The notes beneath the pieces were generated by a model. That model searched no databases. It was not told the DNA's origin and was given only the letters and a program-made list of their open reading frames with translations. This document shows, one piece after another, positions 51,419 through 61,349 of a stretch of 64,000 nucleotides of DNA (position 1 is the stretch's first letter; every line of letters begins with the position of its first letter). The position numbers and the translations under genes are program-made. Source of the stretch: Cordylochernes scorpioides (lineage: Eukaryota; Arthropoda; Arachnida; Pseudoscorpiones; Chernetidae); contig CP092882.1 of the NCBI GenBank assembly GCA_030710605.1, forward strand, positions 23,074,446-23,138,445, read 5' to 3'.

Positions 51419-51768
51419 ATAGAAGCATAGGGCGCCTCTCCCGTCAAAATAAACGTCAAAACCTAACGCCATCTATTGACCGTCACCGCAACTAGCGGCC
51501 TCGGGTCGGTGACAAAGCCACAACACCAGCTTTGGTAAATTGAGAGGCATCCACCTAGAGACCATGGTTTCGGGCTAATGGTCGTCCGCCCTAGACTGAC
51601 GAGGGCCATTAGCCCGAAACCATGGTCTCCAGGTGGACGCTTCTCAGTTTGCCAAAGCTGGTGTTGTGGCTTTGTCACCGACCCGAGGCCGCTAGTTGCG
51701 GTGACGGTCAATAGATGGCGTCAGGTTTTGACGTTTATTTTGACGGGAGAGGCGCCCTATGCTTCTAT
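51419..51768 (+). ncRNA. 350-bp foldback with hammerhead ribozyme at its centre (family B)
   Basis: Two 163-base arms (51419-51581 and 51606-51768) mirror each other with no net indel around a 24-base spacer. Plus-strand hammerhead: stem I 5' strand 51584-51595, core CTGACGA (51596-51602), stem II GGGC/CATTA/GCCC (51603-51615), GAAA (51616-51619), palindrome ACCATGGT (51619-51626), cleavage expected after C51627, stem I 3' strand TCCAGGTGGAC (51628-51638). All core bases fit; stem I has one mismatch and one bulge. The right arm supplies the 3' half of the ribozyme and the spacer supplies the core. Confidence 0.8.
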
Positions 51769-52279
51769 TAATCAATTTCCTCCCGACAAATTTTCCATCT
51801 ATAAATCATTATATAAACTTTTTTAATAAAAATCTTTAAATGTATTCAATAAAAATCTTTAAATGTATTCAATAAAACCTCTTTATGAATGTTTACCTTG
51901 CTAAAAAGAAGTTAATATATATCTATCCCTATAAAAGATTGTATGAAACATTAAATATTAATCTTTGATAAACCTAAAAACCTAATGATTCCATCAAACC
52001 TACAGACACGACCAATAATTAGCAATTTACAAAAAAAAAGTTTGAGAAAAGTTTCTCTATTTTAGTTAAGAAAAAAATAAAATTAATGATAGTTAATAAC
52101 AGGCGCGGCGCGAAGAGTTTTTTACTTAACTTGACGATATTATATCGATTGATTATACTCAGTTTGTGGTTAGAATGTTGTTTTATGCCGTGGGTTAATA
52201 TACATATACTGTAAATTAATCTTAAGGTACTATGTAACGTACAATATATATATAATAAATTTGAGAATTGAACCACGAG

Positions 52280-52990
52280 AGAATGTTTCTTTTATACATA
52301 ATACAAATTTCTATTGTCCTTAATACTATTAATAATATTGGAAGAGCTTGGCAAATAAGTGGTAAACCTTTCCAGCATTTTCGCCAATTTAATCTACCAG
52401 ACCGCTTTTTAGAGCTCTAATACTGTATTGGACGATTCTGATTATATATGCTATACTGAATGGTGATATCTTAGAAATTGTATTCAAAAGCCAACTATGA
52501 GCATAATATTTTTGGACAGTAGACTTACATATAAATACAGTGGACCCTCGGTTTGCGAGCATAATCCGTTCCAGAGCCATGCTCGTACTCCAAAACGCTC
52601 GTAGTGCGAAACTAATTTCTTATTTTTAATAATTGAAACTCGGGCAATTCTTCTTGCTACGAACAATTGCACAGTTTCCCACATTTTACATATTTCCCGA
52701 ATCTGATCTGAAGGGAGGGATCCCAGTGAATTTTCATCCATCACGATTACGGGCAACCATCACGAGTTGCTCGTAATGCGAAATTTCACTCGTAATCCGA
52801 GGTAAAATTTTTCAAAAAAATTTGCTCGTACTCCAAGGTGCTCGTAAACCGAGGGTCCACTGTATAGAGCAATGCTCTTCCCAATATTTTTCATCGCAGT
52901 CTAAGAACCATATAAGTTTGTTCCATGTGTAAAAGAAACCTCCGTGGTTGAATGCTTTCATTTCTTATATACACATACTGTAAGGTGACT
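52280..52990. repeat. MITE-A interrupted by a pogo-like MITE
   Basis: MITE-A blocks lie at 52280-52535 (TTTCTATTGTCCTTAATAC, CAGCATTTTCGCC) and 52865-52990, split by the TA-flanked element at 52538-52862. Confidence 0.6.
52538..52862. mobile_element. pogo/Tigger-like MITE with TA TSD
   Basis: 325 bp with inverted ends beginning CAGTGGACCCTCGGTTT and TA on both sides (52536-52537 and 52863-52864). The internal sequence has repeated CTCGTA motifs but no transposase domains. Ends and target site fit the pogo branch of Tc1/mariner. Confidence 0.8.
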
Positions 52991-53038
52991 CTCTCATTCA
53001 TAAAAAAAAACATCTAAACGATAAATTGTATTGATAAG

Positions 53039-53258
53039 TGCTGAACTGCTACTTCAAAAATACAGCGCACCTACGCGTCACGGGATGACGTAGCATTCGA
53101 GGAGCTTCCAGCCACCACCACTAGAGGCGCTCTGCCCTCTCCATCACTTCCTGTTATGTTTTCACTTGTACTACTACCTGCTTGCATAACCTCGTGATAT
53201 ATTAAAACCTATATATATTTCAATGTATTCTCAATTTGATTGAACCACCTATCCAAAA
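53039..53258 (+). repeat. 5' LTR of copia element
   Basis: 220 bp, TGCTGAACTG to ATCCAAAA (the 3' LTR ends CAACA, so the terminal CA has mutated here). Confidence 0.9.
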
Positions 53259-53376
53259 AGTGGTAGCAGAGCGTGGTTCCCTAGCTCTGTGGTTCAAGTT
53301 CAGCGTATCCTCGTGAGTAAAATTCTTTCAGCGAAACTACCTCCGTTTGCCCTCGTCGAGAAGTTGCTGCGTCACC

Positions 53377-56300
53377 ATGGCGGCCGTTAGTGCAATAACG
53401 GCGGTGGTTGAAAAATTGAACGGCCAAAATTACCGCTCATGGAAGTACAACATCAAGATGCTACTAATTGAGAAGGGCTTGTGGGATGTGATGTTTAAAG
53501 ATGAAGATACCCAAGATGCTCAACTAAAAGCTCAAAAGTATAGAGCCTTGGCTGTTATCGCGTTGTCGATAAATACAGAACAGCAAATCCACATCATCGA
53601 CTGTTCATCGCCACAGGATGCGTGGAAAAATCTGGAACAGGTTTTTGAGCCAAAATCTCGTTCGAGGATACTACAGTTAAAGAAGCAGTTTGTGAACATC
53701 AAGCTTCAAACTGGTGAGTCAATGTTAGACTATTTGAATAGATTGAAAATTTGTACGGACCATTTAAAAGAAGCAGGTGCGGAAGTCGACGATCAAGATA
53801 TAGCATACAGCATGCTGTCAGGGTTACCTGACAGCTTCGATACCCTGGTGATGTCGTTCGGAAATGTCGAGGACTCTGACTTCACATCGAACAAGGTTAG
53901 AAATACTCTACTCACAGAGTATGAAAGAAGATCTGCCCGAGAAGGAGCAAGTTCAGGTCTCGGCGAAGCACTCAATTTTTCAAAGGACGACACTAGGAAG
54001 ACTTCCAGAAAACAAGGAGTCAAAAGCTACCGATGTTCGAAAATCGGCCATATCGCCAAGGATTGCAGGTCGTCCATCAACCGAGACTACAAGGCGGATA
54101 AAAGCTACAGCAGGAAGAAAGACTCTTTTAAATCTCCGTCGGAGAATATGCTCATGGCCTTCAATGCAGTCTCTTCGGAAGATGAATTCATCTTGGACAG
54201 CGGCGCAACACATCACGTCTGTAAGAACCGACAATGGTTTACAAGTTTCCAGCCTACTACGTGTGAGCCCATCCAGACTGCGAGCGGCAACCTACAAGTA
54301 GAGGGAGTTGGAAATATCCGCATGAAGATGTACCTAGATACTGGAACGCAAGATGTCACCTTGAACGACGTGCTTTTTGTGCCCCAAGCAAGAAGAAATT
54401 TGCTTTCTGTGTCGCAAACAGAGGATAAAGGCAAGCACATCAAGATTTCTAACCACAAGGCAAGAGTGTTCAGTGACAACAGAGTGATATGTGTGGCAAG
54501 GAACCTAAACGGATTGTACATCGTTAGAGGTAAGCCTATCTTACAAAATGCGCACTTAGCTAGTTCAAGTCCGCCTACACTAGAACTTTGGCATAAACGC
54601 TTTATGCATATCAATGCAGACACTTTAAACAAGTTAGCTAAAAATTGCGTTGTTAATGGTCTTGAAATTTCCAAAGGAGAAATGTCAATATGCGATGATT
54701 GCTGTATGACAAAGTCAACAATGTCGCCACATAAAAGCTCTCCATATAAAATAAAAACTAAAAATTTGTTAGAGTTAGTACATAGCGATCTGTGTGGACC
54801 ATTTCCAGTTGAATCTTTTGCTGGGTCACGCTATTTTCTAACATTTACAGACGATTTCTCCCGCAGAGTTACTGTTTATTTCTTAAAGCATAAAGATCAA
54901 GTTATTGAATACTTTGACATCTTTAGGGCTAGAGCCGAAAGAGAAACAGGTCATAAGATTAAACGCTTGCGGACAGATAACGGGTTAGAATATTGTAATA
55001 AAAACTTTAAACAAAAACTTGAGAGCCTTGGAATAAAACACGAATTAACGAATTCTTACAGTCCTCAGCAAAATGGCGTCTCGGAGCGTTTAAATCGTTC
55101 GTTACTTGACATGGCTAGAGCGTCAATGCATAACGCTGATTTGCCACAAATATTCTGGGCTGAAAGCATTAATTGTGCCGCATACATTAAAAATAGAAGC
55201 CTTTGTAGCGCTCTTGATAACAAAGTTCCAGAGGAAATTTAGCTTTCAAGAAAAGTGAGCGTACGTCATTTTAAAATATTTGGAGCTCTAGCTTATGCTC
55301 ATATTCCAAAACAAAAGCGAAAGAAATTCGGCCGTCGAGCTAAAAGATGTATCTTAGTCGGATATTCAACACAATCCAAAGGTTATAGACTCTGGGATAA
55401 TGATTCTAAACAAGTGTTCATAACTAAACATGCTAGATTCGACGAAAATAAAGTCGGTTTAAACCAGCTTAAGGATGACGTAACGGAAGGTAGCGAGGCT
55501 AAAAACAGTTTCGTTTGGTTGCCGCAACAGGGCAAAGTTCTCCCGCCACGTGATCCTGACCTTCAACCAGGTTACGACAGTCAACTAGAAGTTCCGTCGA
55601 CTTCAGAAATTAGAGATATAGTGGGGGGAAGTTCTGAAAATACTTTGAGCCTCCGTAGTCGTGAAATTGAAAGAAAAACACTGAATCTTGCAAATGTTGA
55701 ACTAAATTTATGCGAGGTGTCTGAACCTCAAACTTTTGAAGAAGCTGTTTGCTCACCCGAATCAGATCTTTGGAAAAATGCGATGCAAGAAGAGTTAAAT
55801 TGTTTAGAAGAAAGACAAACATGGGTTATCACTAATTTACCTAAAAATAAGAAAGTAATCGGTAATCGTTGGGTTTTTAAAATAAAAGGAGATTCTAAAG
55901 GAAAGGTCAGTAAATTTAAAGCTAGGCTCGTAGCCAAGGGTTACAGCCAGACACCCGATATTGACTTTAATCAAACATATGCCCCTGTTGCCAATTTCGG
56001 TATAATCCGAATGCTTTTAGTTTTGACCCAAAATGCTGGCTGGGTAAATAGGCATTTAGACATAAATAATGCATATTTATATGGGGAACTTCATGAAGAA
56101 TTGTACATGGCTTTGCCACCGGGAGTAAAGTTTCAGGATTCTAAAGACAAAGTTCTTAGACTTTTAAAACCTATTTATGGGCTTAAACAAGCAGTTTTTT
56201 GTTGGAATACCACGCTGAGTCAATTTCTTGAAAAAGTGGGCTTTTCTAAAATTCCATCGTGCAATTGCATTTTTGTGCTTGATGATAGGGCAATAATAGC

Positions 56301-57222
56301 AATTTATGTAGACGACTTAGCGATATTTGCTGTTGACCAGAATACACTTGACGAAATCGAGGATAAGATTATACAAGAGTTTCAAATTAAAAGTCTGGGG
56401 CCCATTACATTCTTTTTAGGTTTCGAGATAAATTACGGCAAAGAGAGTTTGTCTCTTAATCAAAGACATTACATACAAACTTTACTTCAAAGATATAATA
56501 TGTTCGAAGTTCGCAAAGTATGTACGCCTTTAGACCCAGCTATCATACTATCTAAAATAGATTGTCCCCATACACAAGCTGAAATAGACCAAATGTCTAA
56601 TATACCATATAAAGAGCTTATTGGTGCATTGTTGTATTTGTCCAATTGCACTAGACCAGATATCTCTTTTGCTACTTCGAAACTTTCCCAATTTTGTGCA
56701 AACCCAGGAAAGAAGCATTGGGAAGCTGCAAAACATGTTTTGAGATATCTATCGGGTACCATTGACTTAGAACTCTCCTATGTCAAAGGAAACAACAATA
56801 AAGTCGCAATGTTCACAGACGCCGATTATGGGAGTGACACAGATGATCGAAGATCCTACTCCGGAATGGTGGCAGTTATTGATGGGAATGTCATCAATTG
56901 ACGATCTAAAAAGCAGCAATGTGTTTCGTTGTCTACCATGGAATCGGAGTATATAGCATTATGTCACAGTGCTAAAGAGGCCATCTGGCTCGGTCAAACC
57001 CTGTCTGATCTTGGATTTATCTCGCACTTTGCCAAACCACTCATAATCTACTGTGACAATCGATCAGCCATAGACTTCTCTAAGAATAACATTTAGAACA
57101 ATCGTTCCAAGCACATCTCAGTTCAGTTCCACTACACAAGAGATAAGATAAACTCCGGTGATATCGTTGTCCAGTTTGTCAACACCAAGGAAAACATGGC
57201 CGATATCCAAACCAAGACTTAA
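53377..57222 (+). pseudogene. Copia gag-pol polyprotein with three stops
   Basis: Start ATG 53377 (MAAVSAITAVVEKLNG, context CACCATGG). Gag carries a zinc knuckle whose first cysteine is Ser217; C220, H225 and C230 remain. Protease DSGAT begins at D274. Integrase follows: zinc region, then D471, D534, E570 with the 35-residue spacing. In-frame TAG at 55240-55242 cuts the polyprotein between integrase and reverse transcriptase. The frame is otherwise open from 55255, with catalytic YVDD near 56302. A TGA at 56899-56901, probably from TGG, lies before RNase H (STMESEYIALCHSAKEA, IIYCDNRSAI), and a TAG at 57094-57096 lies within it. The frame finally closes at 57220. All three stops are single-base nonsense changes in one frame, so inactivation is recent. 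Confidence 0.9.
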
Positions 57223-57281
57223 AGAAGTTGATGCACAGAGATGCATGTTTCCAGATGAATTTGAAGTCGCAAGTGGGGGAA

Positions 57282-57501
57282 TGCTGAACTGCTACTTCAA
57301 AAATACAGCGCACCTACGCGTCACGGAATGACGTAGCATTCGAGGAGCTTCCAGCCACCACCACTAGAGGCGCTCTGCCCTCTCCATCACTTCCTGTTAT
57401 GTTTTCACTTGTACTACTACCTGCTTGCATAACCTCGTGATATATTAAAACCTATATATATTTCAATGTATTCTCAATTTGATTGAACCACCGATCCAAC
57501 A
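57282..57501 (+). repeat. 3' LTR of copia element
   Basis: 220 bp, TGCTGAACTG to GATCCAACA. Includes a GATATATTAAAACC stretch that may hold the promoter or poly-A region. Confidence 0.9.
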
Positions 57502-57574
57502 ATCAGTATCAATACACTTAAAAACTTACTTAAACACACTAACTATTGGTTTCTTCCAGATATGTTAGATATAT

Positions 57575-57915
57575 CTTACTAGCCGAATGACCCGGGCAAC
57601 GCCCGTGTTTTACCCGATTGAATGTTTTGATTCAAATACTATTTGTTACAATTATAAATTGGCGCCTTAAATAAATGCATATGTTAGTTAATAACTATAG
57701 CCTATGTGCTTTATCTGTCTATGTACTGTTGGCTTCCGTAGGCGTCTCTTACAGGGAAAAAGAAAGAGAGGATTCCATTTGGTGATTAACTAATATATGC
57801 ATTTATTTAAGGAGCGACCCGCTCCAACACAATAATTACATAAACGAAAAAGCGAGTGGGGGAGGGGGGGCAAAGGTAGCGTGACCGTAGCCAACCAATA
57901 GGAGGGCGCCATTCC
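57575..57915. repeat. Truncated dispersed repeat, then LTR related to gypsy 1
   Basis: 57577-57700 resembles the start of the 27185 repeat (ACTAGCCGAATGACCCGGGC). From 57727 the sequence TGTTGGCTTCCGTAGGCGTC...AAAGAGAGGATTCC matches one end of the gypsy 1 LTR (1495-1715), then diverges until GGGCGCCATTCCA near 57915. It is a solo LTR or fragment of a relative. Confidence 0.6.
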
Positions 57916-58204
57916 AAAAAAAAAGCAAACGGTGACAGAGATGAAAACTGATGACTGATTGTTGATTAGGAGATGAGGAATGACGCTCGTAACTGTATAT
58001 AGAATTAGAGTTAGTTGTTTAGGTTACTGATCAGGCTTTTTATTTTCCATGATAATTATCATCATTATAATCACAATGCAGAATGCATAGGTTGAAAGAT
58101 TGAATGTGCTCTAAAACACCAGTTTTGAGATAAATTCAGACAAACGCTAGAACCTGTTAACACAAAGCAACAACGCGCCATCTATACATAAAAAATGAAA
58201 GAAT

Positions 58205-58560
58205 TTAAAAGCACGAATGTTTCTTTTATACATAATACAAACTTCTATTGCCCTTACTGCTAGAAAAATGAATGTAATTCTACTGTCCTATAAGCTTATG
58301 TCCATAGTTTTCTTGAAAACCACATTTCTGAGATTCCACCCTTCAGTGCTGCGTATATAAGCAGAATCGTCCAATACAGTATTAGAGCTCTGAGAAGCGG
58401 TCTGGTGGATTAAATTGGCGAAACCGCTGGGAGGGTTCACCACTGATGAGCCAAGCCCTCCCAATATATATTTTTCTAGCAGTAAGGGCAGTAGAAGTTT
58501 GTATTATGTATAAAAGAAACATTCGTGCTTTTAAATTCTTTCATTTTATATGCTAGAACC
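58205..58560. mobile_element. Palindromic MITE-A, full-length
   Basis: Left arm AAAGCACGAATGTTTCTTTT...ACTTCTATTGCCCTTACTGC and mirrored right arm. The core ATTGGCGAAACCGCTGGGAG and CCACTGATGAGCCAAGCC lies before the right arm. Confidence 0.65.
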
Positions 58561-58734
58561 TGTATACCATGATTTTTAGGAGTATAGTCTTATCAGTTTA
58601 GGAACGGCTACGATTCCGTAACATCCTACGAAAGGAGAGTTTTGAAATCGGTCTAATTTTCCTAAAGATATTTCAGCGAGTAAAGTGGCGAGCATTTTCA
58701 GACCATAATACATTTACTCTATATTGGGGGCTCT

Positions 58735-58870
58735 GGCACATTTGTAAGCGCAAAGTCGAACTGATTTTCACATGTGTAGACATGTGGTGCACTTAGAGTT
58801 AAAGCAGTCGCTCACCTTTACTCACCATAATTATCATGGCCTGTACCACGTGTACTGGATATAAGCAAAA
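58735..58870 (+). repeat. 5'-truncated SINE
   Basis: Matches the SINE at 60616-60937 in opposite orientation (GGCTCTGGCACATTTGTAAG, GACATGTGGTGCACTTA, TGTACCACGTGTACTGG) without the tRNA head. Confidence 0.65.
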
Positions 58871-59019
58871 AAACTATATTGGAAAATTTAATGGAGATAG
58901 AATGGTATTCATATCCAAAAAGTAATTTAAAAACTCTCACTTCCAATAAATAAATGAAACGCACTTATTATATGTAATACAATATTTAATGCGGCTTATG
59001 ATTGTAGAACGTTTGACAA

Positions 59020-59230
59020 ATTTTACCGCAAATATTTCTTTTGAACGAAAAATAGTAATTTCATTTTAAGGAGAAATACACTATTTCTATCCTTAGGGAT
59101 GAAGTATGAAAGGATGAATTGTGAAGAGTAATGATGAACGGAAAATAAAAGTGTAAGTAAATATTTTATTTCTCCTTAAAATAAAATTACGATTTTTCGT
59201 TCAAAAGAAACATTTGCGGTAAAAATTTTC
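59020..59230. mobile_element. Palindromic MITE related to 50640-50890
   Basis: Arms ACCGCAAATATTTCTTTTGA and its mirror TCAAAAGAAACATTTGCGGT at the ends, about 55 bases paired, with a centre GAGTAATGATGAACGG. Non-coding. Confidence 0.65.
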
Positions 59231-59454
59231 CATCGTTCTACTTATTATATGTATTGAAGCAATACAAATATATTTAAGCAAAATATTTATAATTTTATGT
59301 ACAGATTATCAATGTTGATTTTTCATATACTACTACTCTGCAAACTTCCCTCACTGCTTCTCTTGTATCTTATAAGTTTTAATGTGTTCTGCCTGCAAAG
59401 TTTGCAGATATATATGTCTTGGGACGATACTTAAAAATATTACGAAAGAAAAAG

Positions 59455-60474
59455 GCAATTGATATCAGTTGCACGATAAGGAGATGCCTTTTTTTTCTTT
59501 CTTATCCCAGTTCAATATCACATTTGTACTACTTGTATTTTTCCGTTAAATATATGTTATAGCCAGGTAGTTATCGTTCTGTGCTCCAGGAATCTGGGTT
59601 ATAATATCTATCTCTTTATATCCATCACCATCTCCTTAGTAGCGAAGCAAGAGATTTACGTATTCTTCGTAGATCGTGAAATACGTGGTGTCGCTAGAGA
59701 CCCGCTGGCGATTCTCTACCAAACTCTGCAAGTATTGACAAGATGCCAATAAATTATGTTAATTGTCAATTGTCCATATTTTGTAAATATTATTTTATAG
59801 TAGCCTAATAGGGAAGATATATAAAATAGACAAAAAATATTTTAATTCAGGGAGAGCAGAATTCAACCTACTCAGGTTTGTATTCCTACTTCCAAGTATT
59901 TCAATGGGTTGGTGAAAGAGTGGTTCAGACGGGATCAAATCCCGCACATTAAGTGTATTTCTTATTAATGCCTTCCTAATGAACGCCAATAGTGCAGACC
60001 ACAAAAAAACTATAGAGTACAAATAAAAAATAGTACTCTACAAGATTTGTGAACTCATTCTAAGTTGAGTGTTCAGAATTTCTAAAAGAAAATACAGACT
60101 CTTGATCATCTGGCAGAATCGACAACAAGAAGTCCGAAGGAAATAAAGCACATTATTTTCTCTGCCAGTGATGAGCCATATCACACTTCCTAGAAGAATC
60201 ACATTGGATCTGTTAAGATGAAAAAAGGGCTGAAGACTACAAGGAAATCACTATGTAAATTTTTCCATCTATATTTCTGTCTATTTTAAATGGATAATTA
60301 TTTATGAATATAGCTCTCATTCCTTTTGACTTCAATCATTCAATTAAATCTTAAAATAAATTTACAATCAATATTTTGAGAGTACAGAATGTATCTAGAA
60401 AACAATATTGATAAATGTATGTGTTATCATCACCAAAAATAACTTATAATATAATCCACTTATTTATATAAGAA
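59455..60474. other. Family-A repeat tail, then unassigned DNA
   Basis: 59460-59530 carries the family-A block AGTTGCACGATAAGGAGATG with the following T-run, without a ribozyme core. A minus-strand frame at 59795-60022 has no recognised domain; around 59895-59950 a tRNA-like GATCAAATCCCGCAC hints at another SINE remnant. Nothing else is seen. Confidence 0.4.
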
Positions 60475-61060
60475 ATGTGTAAGCATTTAAGTATGAGTGC
60501 TTATTTTACACACAAAAGAAACTTCTACTGTCTTTACTGCGATGAAAAAATATTGAGAGGCCTTGGCTCATCAGTGGTGAACCCTTCGAGCGGTTTCGCC
60601 AATTTAATCTACCATTCTTCTTCTTCTTGCTTATCCCTTGTACACGTGGTACAGTCCATGATAATCATGGTGGGTAGAAGTTGGCGACTGCTTTTACTGT
60701 AAGTACACCACATGTCTATACATGTGAAAAGCAGATCGACTTTGCCCTTACAAATGTACCAGAGCCCCGTTTAGTTACTTGCACTCGCTGGTGGGGTTGG
60801 ACTTTTGCAAGAATCAGGAGCCATTGGAGCATTTTTTTTTCTTAAATCAGAAAAAAAGTGCCCAATGCGGGATTCGAACCCGGGTCTCGTAGCGGTCGAA
60901 AACCAACGGTTTAGACCATCCTTCCACCGACCCCCCTTCTACCATACTTCGGGCTTTAATATTGTATTGAAGGCTTCTGCTTATATATGCTGCACTGAAG
61001 GGTGGAATCTCAGAAATGGTATTCAAGCACTCTCTGAAGACAGTGGAATTAAAGATAATT
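60475..61060. repeat. MITE-A copy split by a SINE
   Basis: Left part 60475-60615 (TTCTACTGTCTTTACTGCG, CGGTTTCGCCAATTTAATC) and right part 60938-61060 (GCTTATATATGCTGCACTG, matching 58340-58400) are separated by the SINE. Confidence 0.6.
60616..60937 (-). mobile_element. Complete tRNA-derived SINE with 8-bp TSD
   Basis: A 322-bp element on the minus strand inside a MITE-A copy, flanked by TCTACCAT (60608-60615 and 60938-60945). Its head (60937 to about 60855) is tRNA-like, with a B box GGTTCGAATCC within GACCCGGGTTCGAATCCCGC. The body follows, and the tail reads GCAAGAAGAAGAA. Truncated relatives lie at 29045-29168, 34835-34910 and 58735-58870. It would be transcribed by RNA polymerase III and moved by a LINE. 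Confidence 0.8.
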
Positions 61061-61349
61061 TTCACGGATCTCACCAACCCTTATTGCCACGTAGTGTTGA
61101 AAGCATTTGATTCAGCTCGGATCCATTGAAACAATCTCACAAGTATTTCCAGAGGTGCACAGAATGAATTATGATATCCATTTCTTCCTTCAGTGTTTCT
61201 TCAAGACGGACAAGCGATCAGCGCTCCTTGAAGTTACAAACGTGGACTAGAAACTGTGTGTAGTGGAGCTACTTTAGCTTTTGACATAATGAAGACAACT
61301 TCGACGTTTTCCCGTCTAGATACTTTCAGGTATGCCACGGCGGAGAAGG

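Larger units (their letters stand above)
53039..57501 (+). mobile_element. Ty1/copia LTR retrotransposon, inactivated
   Basis: A 4,463-bp element with 220-bp LTRs (53039-53258 and 57282-57501) that differ at three bases I could see. Flanks are ATAAG and ATCAG, a 5-bp target duplication with one change. A TGGTAGCAGAG primer binding site, complementary to the 3' end of initiator tRNA-Met, starts at 53261. A purine tract (AAGTGGGGGAA, about 57271-57281) precedes the 3' LTR. One gag-pol frame runs through but is broken by three in-frame stops. Confidence 0.93.
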
